A stretch of DNA of 39,963 bases from Comamonadaceae bacterium PBBC1 (GCA_002256145.1 NKIP01000031.1:1-39963); one strand, 5' to 3'. Shown: positions 1-7,917, counted from the stretch's first letter. Numbers and translations: made by a program. Notes: generated by a model not told the origin, from the letters alone.

Positions 1-453
1 AGAGGCGCTGGGGTAGTCGGGTTTTTCGCAGTTGGCCGAGTTGACCACGGCAGCCACGCGCACGGGGGGTGCAGGCGGTGCGGGCGCAGGTGCAGGGGCA
101 GCCGGGGCCACTGCAGCGGGTGCAATCGGTGCCGCTTGCGTGGGTGCAGCCGCTGTGACGGCGGCAATGGCGTTGACCGGTGCGGGTGCGGTAACGGCCA
201 CATCCACTGGGGGCACGTAGGCCGGAGGCGGTGGGGGCAGGTTCTTGGGGAGTGGCGGTGGCGGTGGGGGTGGAATGTCTGGCTTGGCGTCCTCCAGCAA
301 GACCGCCTCCACAGGCCCTTGAATCTTTTTGACCACTGCACGGGCCAGACCCGAGCTGATGGCCCAAAAGAGCAAGAGGTGCAACACCACCACCAGTCCC
401 AGCCCCACAAGGTGCTTGGTCGGCTTTCTTTGCCGGCTGGCGTAGTCGTCCAT
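1..453 (-). CDS. tonB: TonB energy-transducer protein, left copy (3' end cut by window edge)
   Basis: The 151 visible codons begin MDDYASRQRK, followed by one hydrophobic N-terminal anchor (about residues 14-35, HLVGLGLVVVLHLLLFWAI) and a very Pro-rich periplasm-spanning linker (runs of PPPP at about 59-75, then Pro/Ala-rich to about 135). The last residues, VVNSANCEKPDYPSAS, look like the start of the C-terminal TonB domain, which lies outside the window. TonB passes proton-motive force from ExbB/ExbD to outer-membrane receptors. Start: AGGAG lies about 11 bases before the ATG. It is divergent from the first receptor gene (863) and shares a 409-base intergenic region carrying LacI-type palindromes. 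It is a near-identical inverted copy of the tonB at 39511; the two differ at two amino acids (A/T at 56, L/P at 68). exbB/exbD are not visible. Confidence 0.92.
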   Translation of the reverse strand, partial: MDDYASRQRKPTKHLVGLGLVVVLHLLLFWAISSGLARAVVKKIQGPVEAVLLEDAKPDIPPPPPPPLPKNLPPPPPAYVPPVDVAVTAPAPVNAIAAVTAAAPTQAAPIAPAAVAPAAPAPAPAPPAPPVRVAAVVNSANCEKPDYPSAS

Positions 454-457
454 GGTT
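1..457. repeat. Left arm of a large inverted repeat (tonB copy 1)
   Basis: Position i matches the complement of position 39964-i from 1 to 457. I count 13 mismatches (1, 25, 121, 187, 226, 250, 251, 253, 265, 268, 271, 288, 349), about 97% identity. Homology stops abruptly four bases upstream of the tonB start codon, so the leaders are unrelated. Seven of the 13 mismatches fall in the Pro-rich linker (250-288). The stretches 26-120 and 350-457 are identical. Confidence 0.97.
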
Positions 458-534
458 TCGTTTCTCCTATTTGCTTTGCATCTTGATTTCCATGCAAAAC
501 CGCAACAGTTGCCTGAATTTTTATTTTGCGGTTA

Positions 535-548
535 TGCAATCGTTTGCA
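535..548. promoter_or_regulatory. LacI-family-type operator candidate (TGCAATCGTTTGCA)
   Basis: It matches 13 of 14 positions of TGCAATCGATTGCA, the perfect palindrome core found at 6247-6260. An even palindrome with central CG is typical of LacI/GalR-family operators. It lies about 80 bases upstream of the left tonB start and about 315 bases upstream of receptor 1. Confidence 0.6.
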
Positions 549-575
549 TCATACTTTTTTCACCCATATTCCAAC

Positions 576-596
576 CTAGGGAAAACGCTAATTCAT
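576..596. repeat. Direct repeat unit 1 (AGGGAAAACgCT…AATTCAT)
   Basis: It pairs with 628-649. Both contain CTAGGGAAAAC, then a CT, then AATTCAT. The units start 52 bases apart, close to five helical turns, as expected for a protein binding twice on one DNA face. It lies between the tonB and receptor 1 promoters. Function is unknown. Confidence 0.55.
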
Positions 597-627
597 GGCC
601 ATTTTTTGGTGTTGCTACTTTTACACA

Positions 628-649
628 CTAGGGAAAACACTGAATTCAT
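628..649. repeat. Direct repeat unit 2 (AGGGAAAACaCTgAATTCAT)
   Basis: Second copy of the unit at 576-596, with one substitution and one inserted base. It could be an activator or repressor site or a duplicated promoter element; nothing in the sequence decides between these. Confidence 0.55.
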
Positions 650-736
650 CTGGATTCCACAGTCAAGTTTCGGCTCAAAACCCCTTGAAATGGTTCAATT
701 TTCTTGATCAGGTGGACATCATTTTTGTTCAGCTGT

Positions 737-750
737 TGCAATCGTTTTCA
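737..750. promoter_or_regulatory. LacI-family-type operator candidate upstream of receptor 1 (TGCAATCGTTTTCA)
   Basis: It matches 12 of 14 positions of the perfect palindrome core TGCAATCGATTGCA and lies about 113 bases before the receptor 1 start codon. With 535-548 it forms a spaced pair in the same divergent region, which would allow looping by a tetrameric regulator. Confidence 0.5.
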
Positions 751-862
751 AAACCATACAAAATTCGTTTCGTCCGATTTGCAATTTGTTACTGCTGATC
801 AGGATTTCACACTTGGACGCCATGAGTCCTCTTTTTTTGCAAACGTTATCTGGAGACATCCC

Positions 863-3148
863 ATGAAAACACATCAACCTCTAACACCCCACAAAGTTGC
901 ACTGGCCGCCGCACTCGCCGTTGCCCAAATCGGCATGGCCCATGCGCAAGCCAGCAACGACACACTCAAATTGGACGAAGTCGTGGTGACAGGTACGGCC
1001 ACTGGAGCCAGCAAGATGAAGCAATCGAGCTCCATCTCCACAGTGGGCGCTGAGCAAATCCTGCAAAACCAGCCCACCAACGCTTCAGACATCTTGCGTT
1101 CCATTCCAGGTATTCGCGCCGAATCCAGTGGTGGTGGTGGCAATGCCAACGTGACTGTGCGTGGCTTGCCCATTTCTGCCGGTGGCTCACGTTACGTTCA
1201 GTTCCAGGAAGACGGACTGCCAGTGATGCTGTTTGGCGACATCGCTTTTAGCACCCCTGACATGTTTTTGCGTGCTGACAACAGTCTGGAGCGCGTGGAA
1301 GTCGTGCGTGGCGGCTCGGCTTCGACCCTGGCCACCAATGCACCTGGCGGCATCGTCAACTTTTTGAGCAAGACGGGCGACGAGCCCGGCGGCAGCATTG
1401 GCATCACCACAGGCATCGGGTACAAAGAAAAACGTTTGGACTTTGATTACAGCGGCAAGTTGAGCGACAAGACCCGCTTTTTCATCGGTGGTTACACCAA
1501 CAACGGCGAGGGCCCACGCCACACCACTGGGAACAGCATCCAAGGCGGTCAACTCAAGGCCAACATCACACAAGAACTGGACAATGGTTTTGTTCGCTTG
1601 AACTTCAAGTCCTTGAACGAACAAAGCCCTCTGTTCATGCCTGTGCCGGTCAAGATTGCCAACGGCACCGTCAGCGAACTTCCGGGCATTGACCCGCGTA
1701 TGGCCAGCATGTATTCGCCTTATTGGGTCAAGGACTTCACACTCAGCAAAAACAACACCTTGGTTGGCACCGATGTGAATGATGGTCTGCGCGTTAAACA
1801 GAATTCATTTGGCGTTGAGGCCGATCTGAAACTGGCTGGTGGCTGGAAGTTGAGCGAAAAATTCCGTCACTCCGCCATGTCCGGTCGCTTCGTCGGTTTG
1901 TTTCCGGCAGATGACGTGAAAGCGGCAGCCGTCGGCACCCAATACGCCACAGGCCCCAATGCAGGCCAACCTTACACGGGCAATGCGTTCACCAACACGG
2001 TGTTCAACACCTCCATGGACGACATGGGCAGCACCACCAATGATGTCAAGTTGAGCAAGTCATTTGCGCAAGCCGATGGCTCCAAGCTGAACACCACCTT
2101 TGGTTTGTTCATGAACGTTCAAAAAGTGGGTTTGACCTGGAACTTCAACCAGTACCTGATGCAGGCCACTGACAAAAATCCGGCTTTGCTGTCCAACGCA
2201 TCCACCACGGCTTATGGTTCAACTGCTTTGGGTACCGATGTCTGGGGTGGTTGCTGCACACGCGCCATTGACGCCACTTACAACACCACATCACCCTATG
2301 CCGTCATTGGCTGGGAAAAGGGTGCCTGGTCGCTGGACGGCAGTCTGCGTCACGACCAACAAGTGGCAACGGGCTCGTACAACCAGGCCGTGGACAACAC
2401 ATTTGCACCAGGCAATGCCAAGACCATCAACTACACAAAGAACCACACTTCTTACTCGTTTGGAGGCAACTACCAACTGAACAAGGACTTGGCCTTTTTT
2501 GCACGCCTGAGCGAAGGTGTCGCGTTCAATGCCGACCGCATCATGTTCGGCTCTGCCGCCGTGCCCATGGCCGGTGGCGCAGGCGTGGTGCCCATCAACA
2601 CCGTCAAGCAACTCGAAGGTGGCGTGAAATTGCGCAATGGCAACTTGAGCACCTTCGTGACCCTGTTCCAGGCCAAAACCGATGAAAGCAACTTTGACGC
2701 GACCACCCAAAAGAGTACCGCGAACAAATACGATGCCAAAGGCGTTGAAATTGAAGCCGGCTACAAGATGGGAGCCTTTCGCATCAATGGTGGCTTGACA
2801 CTGACCGACGCCAAAATCGTCAGCAGCGGCTTGACACCTAACCGCCAAGCCAAAGTGGTCTATCAACTCAGCCCAACCTACACCTCGGGCGCCCTCACTG
2901 TGGGTGCTGCGGTGGTCGGCTCCACCAGTGCCAAGGATGCACAAGGCACACCTTACGAAGCCACATTGCCCGCCTACACTGTGGTCAACGGCTTTGCAAG
3001 CTACGCCATCAGCAAAGACTTGACAGCAACCTTCGGTGTTTACAACTTGACCAACACCCTGGGTTACACCGAAATCAACGACGGCCGCATGGCCGCACGT
3101 TCGATCAATGGCCGCTCTGCCAAAGTGGGTCTGAAGTACAACTTCTGA
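863..3148 (+). CDS. TonB-dependent outer-membrane receptor 1 (probably oligosaccharide uptake)
   Basis: The 761-residue protein has a signal peptide (about 1-28, ending AHA/Q), a TonB box (LDEVVVTG, about 37-44), a plug domain (NASDILRSIPGIR, VTVRGLP, RVEVVRGGSASTLATNAPGGIVNF) and a long beta-barrel closing with the terminal aromatic KVGLKYNF. It would import a large substrate across the outer membrane using TonB. The start at 863 is supported by TGGAGA about seven bases upstream and by the signal peptide; in-frame codons from 704 are read-through of the leader. Its neighbours (tonB on one side, MFS transporter and sucrose phosphorylase on the other) and shared LacI-type sites suggest sucrose or another small alpha-glucoside. 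The substrate is inference, since receptor barrels do not reveal ligands by eye. Confidence 0.93.
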   Translation: MKTHQPLTPHKVALAAALAVAQIGMAHAQASNDTLKLDEVVVTGTATGASKMKQSSSISTVGAEQILQNQPTNASDILRSIPGIRAESSGGGGNANVTVRGLPISAGGSRYVQFQEDGLPVMLFGDIAFSTPDMFLRADNSLERVEVVRGGSASTLATNAPGGIVNFLSKTGDEPGGSIGITTGIGYKEKRLDFDYSGKLSDKTRFFIGGYTNNGEGPRHTTGNSIQGGQLKANITQELDNGFVRLNFKSLNEQSPLFMPVPVKIANGTVSELPGIDPRMASMYSPYWVKDFTLSKNNTLVGTDVNDGLRVKQNSFGVEADLKLAGGWKLSEKFRHSAMSGRFVGLFPADDVKAAAVGTQYATGPNAGQPYTGNAFTNTVFNTSMDDMGSTTNDVKLSKSFAQADGSKLNTTFGLFMNVQKVGLTWNFNQYLMQATDKNPALLSNASTTAYGSTALGTDVWGGCCTRAIDATYNTTSPYAVIGWEKGAWSLDGSLRHDQQVATGSYNQAVDNTFAPGNAKTINYTKNHTSYSFGGNYQLNKDLAFFARLSEGVAFNADRIMFGSAAVPMAGGAGVVPINTVKQLEGGVKLRNGNLSTFVTLFQAKTDESNFDATTQKSTANKYDAKGVEIEAGYKMGAFRINGGLTLTDAKIVSSGLTPNRQAKVVYQLSPTYTSGALTVGAAVVGSTSAKDAQGTPYEATLPAYTVVNGFASYAISKDLTATFGVYNLTNTLGYTEINDGRMAARSINGRSAKVGLKYNF

Positions 3149-3155
3149 TCCTCAT

Positions 3156-3228
3156 CACACCAGACCCTCAAACGGGGTTTGGTGTTTTCAGTCCAGCTTG
3201 AAGACCGCCCTGATGGCGGTCTTTTTTT
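3156..3228 (+). terminator. Tandem rho-independent terminator after receptor 1
   Basis: A first imperfect hairpin pairs CACACCAGACCC (3156-3167) with GGGGTTTGGTGT (3174-3185). A second, strong hairpin pairs AAGACCGCC (3201-3209) with GGCGGTCTT (3215-3223) and runs into a T tract. Together they isolate receptor 1 from the convergent operon. Confidence 0.85.
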
Positions 3229-3269
3229 GTCGTTCGCACATTCAAATTTCAGCCTGAATTGAAGACCAT

Positions 3270-3295
3270 AAAAAAAGCCGAAGTCAAACTCCGGC
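3270..3295 (-). terminator. Rho-independent terminator of the MFS–sucrose phosphorylase operon
   Basis: Read on the minus strand, GCCGG…CGGC (3277-3280 with 3292-3295, plus inner pairs) is followed by a T tract (A run on plus, 3270-3276). It lies about 50 bases past the sucrose phosphorylase stop codon and faces the receptor 1 terminator. Confidence 0.75.
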
Positions 3296-3344
3296 CAAGG
3301 TTTTGATTGGCGTGTATTGCTCAACACACGCCTGCAGACAAGGG

Positions 3345-4817
3345 CTACATCATCACGAACTTCTGCTCACCCACCACCGAGCTGTAGACCATCACCCCGG
3401 TTTTGGCATGCAGATTGACCTCCAAGCGGGCGTAGTCGACACCCGCTGTCCACAAGAGTGTCAGCAGATGATCCGCCGATGAGGCGTGACTGAAAACCCC
3501 GTTGAACGCAGCATGTTGATTGCGCAGGCGAATCAGGTCGATCAGCTTCGACACCACAGGTGCCTGAAGTGCACTGAGGACTTCTTCGCGATCGTAGTAG
3601 TGGCGGTTGATGTCACGTCCAACCTGTGTACGGGCCAGCAAATCCATGTCGTTGTGTCCTGCGAGCAGGCCCACGTAATACACCTGCGGCACGCCCGGCA
3701 CAAAGAACTGAATGGCACGCGCCACCAGATAGGCGGCCTCGTTGCGCCCCATGGCGTCAAAGAAAGTGCAGTTCACCTGGTACAGATCCAGGTTGGAGGC
3801 CGCAGCCCCCGTTGCCTGACGGCTCTGGTTTTTTGAATTGCGATGCATGCGCTCGACCAATTCGTCAAGTTCTGCCGGTGGCACCAGCCCGGGGTTGTGG
3901 GCACGGTCGGCGGCATCTGCCCCTATGTCGATGATACCGATGCCGTCATGTGTATCGAGCACCGTGATGGCATTGTTGGGGCGCTGATCCAGCCAGGATC
4001 GCAAGGGGGCGCTGCGGCCAAACTCCATCGCGTGAAGCACCAGTGGCGGCAAGGCGAAGTCATAGACCCAGTCCACTTGCCGGGCAATCTCCATTTGGCG
4101 CTTGTAGTACGAGTGAATTTCCACCAACACTTCCAGCCCCAGTTCACGACCGCGTTTGGCAAAAGCTTTGATGAATTCGAAAGTCTCGGGCATCATGAAA
4201 CAGTTGGTGCCAGCCTTCTTGATGGCATAACCCACCGCATCAAGCCGCACCATGGTCACACCACTTTGCGACAGTTTTTGCAAGATGGATTCAAGGTATG
4301 CCTGCCCAGCAGGCGTGTGCACATCGATGTCAATTTGTTGCGGTGTGAAGGTGGTCCACAGCAATCGCCTCTCTCCATTGGCCAGCGTGGTCATCGAGAA
4401 AGGCATGCCCGGACGTGGACGGTACACCGCCAACAAGTCTTGCTCGGTGGCTCCGTCTGGGAACACCGATTGCATGGTCAAGAAAAGTCCATCGTATTCA
4501 GAAGCGCTGCCCTTTTGGGAGTAGTCCAAAAATTGTGGTGATTCGCACGACATGTGGTTCACGATCACATCGGCCATCACATCTGCGGTGCCACTCAGTC
4601 GTTTGATGTCATCCCAATCACCCAGACGATCGTCCACACGGGTGTGGTCAATCGGGTCAAAACCGGCATCTGCGCCGTCAATTTTGTAAAAAAACGGCAA
4701 GAGATGAATCCCGCCAAATACACCGGCCAAAGGGCCATCCAGCAATTCTTGTAACTGGGGCAATGTCGTGCCGCCAAAGCGGTCAACGTAGGTGATCAAT
4801 TGAACCTTGTTTTTCAT
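3345..4817 (-). CDS. gtfA: Sucrose phosphorylase (GH13 subfamily 18 type)
   Basis: The 490-residue cytoplasmic enzyme converts sucrose plus phosphate to alpha-glucose-1-phosphate and fructose. The whole chain follows the sucrose phosphorylase pattern: N-terminal KNKVQLITYVDRFG, FDPIDHTRVDDRLGDWDD (about 53-70), FTPQQIDID (157-165), nucleophile D193 in RLDAVGY, acid/base E233 in VEIHSYYK, stabiliser D291 in TVLDTHDGIG, and the subfamily stretch AGHNDMDLLARTQVGRDINR near the C terminus. No signal peptide is present. It is second in a minus-strand operon, 52 bases after the MFS gene, which would supply its substrate. Sucrose-6'-phosphate or glucosylglycerol phosphorylase are related alternatives, but the absence of a PTS gene favours free sucrose. 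Confidence 0.9.
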   Translation of the reverse strand: MKNKVQLITYVDRFGGTTLPQLQELLDGPLAGVFGGIHLLPFFYKIDGADAGFDPIDHTRVDDRLGDWDDIKRLSGTADVMADVIVNHMSCESPQFLDYSQKGSASEYDGLFLTMQSVFPDGATEQDLLAVYRPRPGMPFSMTTLANGERRLLWTTFTPQQIDIDVHTPAGQAYLESILQKLSQSGVTMVRLDAVGYAIKKAGTNCFMMPETFEFIKAFAKRGRELGLEVLVEIHSYYKRQMEIARQVDWVYDFALPPLVLHAMEFGRSAPLRSWLDQRPNNAITVLDTHDGIGIIDIGADAADRAHNPGLVPPAELDELVERMHRNSKNQSRQATGAAASNLDLYQVNCTFFDAMGRNEAAYLVARAIQFFVPGVPQVYYVGLLAGHNDMDLLARTQVGRDINRHYYDREEVLSALQAPVVSKLIDLIRLRNQHAAFNGVFSHASSADHLLTLLWTAGVDYARLEVNLHAKTGVMVYSSVVGEQKFVMM

Positions 4818-4869
4818 ACTTCAAACATTCACAAAACACAGACTGGGAAACACAGGCATAAGCAGCACA

Positions 4870-6183
4870 TCAGTCGGGCACCTTGACCCGCAAGGTGGCC
4901 ACTGCGGCGCAAATCATCAACACGCCAGCCGTCATCAACACATTGCGCGGATCACCGCCAAACACACCGTCGTACATCAGTGACATCAAACCAGCACCGA
5001 TGAGCAAAGGAATCACGATGAACATGTTAAAAATGCCCATGTACACCCCGGTGCGCTCTGGGGGTACGCTGCGGGCCAACATGACATACGGGTTGCCCAT
5101 GATGCTGGCCCAACCCAAACCCACGCCCACAGCCGGCAAAAAGAGCCACGCATACGAATCGATCTGCGGCAGGAACCACATCCCCAAACCCGACAGCGTC
5201 AAGCAAACAGCGTGTACTTTGGGCGCACCAAAGCGCTGCGTGTAACGCACCATGAGCAAAGCGGTTATGAATGAAACCAGGTTGTAGAAGGCGCCCACCT
5301 CTCCATTGACCAAAACGGCATCGCGGAATCCCGTGCTGGTCGGGTCGTTCGTGCCAAACAAGGAGCGGGCGATCGAATACGCCACATACTGCCAGTACCA
5401 GCCCATGGCCATCCACTGGAACAGCTTCATCCAGGCCATCTGGCGCATAGGCGTCGGCATCTCACGGATGGCATCCCATATTTCGATGAGCGTTGCTGAC
5501 AGTCCTTGCTTTTGGGAGGCCAATTTGGCCTTTTGCTCGGAGGACAAGGGCAACTCTGGCACCCGCCAAATGGACCAAAACATGGTGGTAACCGAGATCA
5601 ACGCACCAATCATGAAGGCAAAGAGCGTGATCTGCGGGATGTGGTTGTCACCAACTGCATCCTTGTTCATGCCCGACCAAACCAACAACGAAGGGGTGAG
5701 GTAAGCCAGCGTTTGAGCCAATCCAGTGAATGCACTTTGAATGATGAAACCATGCGCGTGTTGATCTTTGGGCAAGCGGTCCCCTACATAAGCCCGATAG
5801 GGTTCCATGGCGGTGTTGTTGGCCGCATCCAATATCCACAACAAGCTTGCCGCCATCCACAAGGCTTGGCTGTAAGGCATGACCAACAAGCACAATGAAC
5901 ACACAATGGCGCCAATCAAAAAGAAAGGCGTGCGTCGACCAAAACGCGATGTGCAGCGGTCACTCATGGCCCCCACGATGGGTTGCACCAGTAAACCCGT
6001 GACGGGTCCAGCCAAACTCAACAAAGGCAGCGCCGCTTCGTTGGCCCCCAAGTAGCTGTAAATCGGCCCCATGCTGCTTTGCTGCAATCCAAAGCTGAAC
6101 TGCAGCCCCAGGAAACCGATGTTCATTTGCACGATCTGCCAGATCGTCAAACGGGGAAGTGACATGTTCAATGGAGTGGTCAT
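4870..6183 (-). CDS. MFS/GPH-type sugar transporter (sucrose/maltose proton symporter family)
   Basis: The 437-residue polytopic inner-membrane protein has about 12 hydrophobic segments. N-terminal features fit the sucrose/maltose (SUT/SLC45-like, GPH) transporters: GFLGLQFSFGLQQSSMGPIY, GPVTGLLVQPIVGAMSDR, then RFGRRTPFFLIGA and DAANNTAMEPYRAYVGD. It likely imports a disaccharide for the downstream sucrose phosphorylase. I chose the ATG at 6183; extension upstream would have to begin at a TTG (6261) inside the perfect palindrome 6243-6264, which is better read as an operator. No strong Shine-Dalgarno is visible, and an ATG at 6165 is an alternative. The palindrome about 60-80 bases upstream suggests LacI-family repression relieved by the sugar. 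Confidence 0.88.
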   Translation of the reverse strand: MTTPLNMSLPRLTIWQIVQMNIGFLGLQFSFGLQQSSMGPIYSYLGANEAALPLLSLAGPVTGLLVQPIVGAMSDRCTSRFGRRTPFFLIGAIVCSLCLLVMPYSQALWMAASLLWILDAANNTAMEPYRAYVGDRLPKDQHAHGFIIQSAFTGLAQTLAYLTPSLLVWSGMNKDAVGDNHIPQITLFAFMIGALISVTTMFWSIWRVPELPLSSEQKAKLASQKQGLSATLIEIWDAIREMPTPMRQMAWMKLFQWMAMGWYWQYVAYSIARSLFGTNDPTSTGFRDAVLVNGEVGAFYNLVSFITALLMVRYTQRFGAPKVHAVCLTLSGLGMWFLPQIDSYAWLFLPAVGVGLGWASIMGNPYVMLARSVPPERTGVYMGIFNMFIVIPLLIGAGLMSLMYDGVFGGDPRNVLMTAGVLMICAAVATLRVKVPD

Positions 6184-6242
6184 CAAAATTGAATAGGTGG
6201 CGTGCAACGCATGCACTGGAACTGATTGTGGCAATTTACCCG

Positions 6243-6264
6243 CTATTGCAATCGATTGCAATAG
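6243..6264. promoter_or_regulatory. Perfect 22-bp palindromic operator upstream of the MFS–sucrose phosphorylase operon
   Basis: The half-site CTATTGCAATC is followed by its exact reverse complement, so all 22 bases are symmetric about a central CG. This is the architecture of LacI/GalR-family operators and the best instance of the motif in the window. It lies 60-81 bases upstream of the MFS start codon. No LacI-family gene is present in the window, so the cognate regulator is elsewhere. Confidence 0.8.
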
Positions 6265-6330
6265 GGTTTCACCTGATCACCCACCAACGCACCATGGTCC
6301 GAAGGGACTTGCTCGCGCCAATCAAAAAAT

Positions 6331-6373
6331 AGCGCCGGTACTCACAAGCCAGACGCCCATCTGGCGCTGGCTT
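6331..6373 (-). terminator. Possible terminator downstream of the TPR gene
   Basis: On the minus strand AAGCCAG…CTGGCTT (arms 6367-6373 and 6346-6352) and an overlapping AGCGCC…GGCGCT pairing (6363-6368 with 6331-6336) are followed by a T-rich stretch (A run on plus at 6324-6329). The two pairings are mutually exclusive. Confidence 0.5.
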
Positions 6374-6382
6374 GCAAGCAGA

Positions 6383-7615
6383 TCAACGGGCCAACAAACC
6401 CCACAAGCTGGCCAGCTCCATCGCCAGGGGATCACCCTGCACGGCTGCCAGTTGCTGACGTGCTGCGTCTTTTTGGCCCGCTTTGATCAGGCTGATCCCA
6501 TAGTGCAAGCGCAGCTCATGTTCACGGCGCAAACTGCCCAAGACCAAGGCTTTCGCATAAGCCGAATTGGCCGCCGTCCAGTTTTGCTGTGATGCATACA
6601 CATCCCCCACCCCGGCCCAAGAGGCACTGTCCTTGGCTGACTTTTCCAATTGCGCAAAAGTGAGCTCGTCCTCTTGCGCCTTCTTTTTCGCTTCTGTGCG
6701 CAGTTTGGCGTGAGCAGCACCGTCTGCGCCTTGCCCCAAAACACCCGCCTCAAACCCCTTGGCCAACACCCTCAGCGCCTCGGAAGGCAGGCCCGCTTTG
6801 AGCGCCTGTTGGGCCATATCGCTGTACTCAACAGCCTCTTCCAAGTTGTCAGTTTGCTCAAGCAATCGGTACAAATCAAGTTCTAGACGCGGGTTCAAAT
6901 TGGGCTGCTGCGCCAGCCGCTGGATCACCTCGGCCCAATAAGCTTTCGAAGGATAGGCCTCCAGCAAACGGCGCAATGTGGCTTGGTAACCTGCGTTGTC
7001 CTTGAGCTGGCGGTAGCTCACCGCCAGCATGCGCAACTCCTGCTCGGGCGTCTTGACCCCGGCCGAAGCGTCAAGACGCAACTTTTCGAGCATCTCAGCC
7101 ACCACCTGCTGGTGCTCACCCATGACCGACAGGGTCTGAATCATCACCACACGGATCACGGGTTTGGAGCCGCCACTTTCGATGTATTGACGAGCCCACT
7201 TGACCACCCGTGCATTGTCTTTCTTTTGCTGCCCAGCGTTCATCAGCGATTCGAGCATCGGCAACCGGTCAGCCACAGGCACGTCAGGTGACGCGACCAG
7301 AAACTCGAGTGACTCAATGGCCACATCCCAATTTTGGGCACGCAGCGCCACCACGGCCTGGGTACGCAACACAACAGCCCGCTCGGCAGGGGTGAGCTGC
7401 GCCACCGCCAACGCTTGACGAGTCAGATTCAAGGCCTGATCGGGCTGGTTGTTCTTGAGGGCTTCTTGGGCGGCTGCAAGAGGCTTGTGTACTTCGGATC
7501 TCAAAGTGACCGGGGCAGGTGTTTGCGCCTGCACTGACACCATGCAAAACAACAGGCCGGTCAACAAAACCAGTTGGTTAGCCCAGTGGGCTTGGCGGTA
7601 ATTTTTGGTATTCAT
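6383..7615 (-). CDS. Exported TPR-repeat protein of unknown specific role
   Basis: The 410-residue protein has an N-terminal signal peptide (MNTKNYRQAHWANQLVLLTG…VSVQAQ, about 1-31) and is otherwise helical with degenerate tetratricopeptide-like repeats (for example LAAAQEALKNNQPDQALNLTRQAL, and ASWAGVGDVYASQQNWTAANSAYAKAL near the C terminus). It is probably a soluble periplasmic scaffold. AGGAG about eight bases before the ATG at 7615 fixes the start; a longer reading from 7735 lacks a signal peptide at its N terminus. It is divergent from receptor 2 and shares its regulatory region, so co-regulation is likely. A role with the TonB/receptor machinery is a guess from position. Confidence 0.8.
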   Translation of the reverse strand: MNTKNYRQAHWANQLVLLTGLLFCMVSVQAQTPAPVTLRSEVHKPLAAAQEALKNNQPDQALNLTRQALAVAQLTPAERAVVLRTQAVVALRAQNWDVAIESLEFLVASPDVPVADRLPMLESLMNAGQQKKDNARVVKWARQYIESGGSKPVIRVVMIQTLSVMGEHQQVVAEMLEKLRLDASAGVKTPEQELRMLAVSYRQLKDNAGYQATLRRLLEAYPSKAYWAEVIQRLAQQPNLNPRLELDLYRLLEQTDNLEEAVEYSDMAQQALKAGLPSEALRVLAKGFEAGVLGQGADGAAHAKLRTEAKKKAQEDELTFAQLEKSAKDSASWAGVGDVYASQQNWTAANSAYAKALVLGSLRREHELRLHYGISLIKAGQKDAARQQLAAVQGDPLAMELASLWGLLAR

Positions 7616-7818
7616 GGGGTTTGCTCCTGACCTTATTGTGATGAAAAATGCCAACGCTTTACTGGATGCAATCGCTTTTGGTAACCCAAATGAACCCCTT
7701 AAGCCATTTTCAGTGCAAGCACGAACACCCGGCATTCAACGACAAGACCAAGATCCACAGAGTTGTAATTTTGATACAAACCACTTGATGACATGATAAT
7801 TAATCTAGCAAACAAACT

Positions 7819-7832
7819 TGCAATCGATTGTT
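7819..7832. promoter_or_regulatory. LacI-family-type operator candidate (TGCAATCGATTGTT)
   Basis: It matches 12 of 14 positions of the perfect palindrome core at 6247-6260 and keeps the central CAATCGATTG intact. It lies about 150 bases before the receptor 2 start and about 205 bases before the TPR start. Confidence 0.6.
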
Positions 7833-7902
7833 TTTGATTAAAAAAGTAGCATTTAAGCACAAAAATATCAAAAGTACAGGGTTTTCACCAGTGTGAGCAA
7901 CA

Positions 7903-7917
7903 TCTAGTTTTACTACA
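7903..7917. promoter_or_regulatory. HexR/RpiR-like box upstream of receptor 2 (TCTAGTTTTACTACA)
   Basis: It matches 14 of 15 positions of the HexR consensus TGTARTWWWAYTACA. HexR is an RpiR-family regulator of central sugar metabolism. The box lies 66 bases before the receptor 2 start codon. A Glk–RpiR fusion is encoded at 37501 in the same window. Confidence 0.6.

Larger units (their letters stand above)
454..862. promoter_or_regulatory. Divergent regulatory region between tonB and TonB-dependent receptor 1
   Basis: This 409-base AT-rich gap holds no convincing gene. It contains two LacI-type operator candidates (535-548 and 737-750), a weaker one at 838-851, and a 21-22 base direct repeat at 576-596 and 628-649. 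It must carry the promoters of both flanking genes. I could not assign unambiguous -35/-10 pairs. Confidence 0.6.

Noticed and set aside
838..851. TGCAAACGTTATCT as a third operator before receptor 1
   Set aside because: Only 9 of 14 matches to the core, and it overlaps the region just before the ribosome binding site. Too weak to call.
704..862. N-terminal extension of receptor 1 from 704
   Set aside because: It would bury the signal peptide behind 53 residues; a ribosome binding site and signal peptide support 863.
6184..6261. N-terminal extension of the MFS transporter from a TTG at 6261
   Set aside because: The TTG lies inside the perfect 22-bp palindrome, and the added 26 residues are not family-like. 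The ATG at 6183 gives a normal transporter N terminus.
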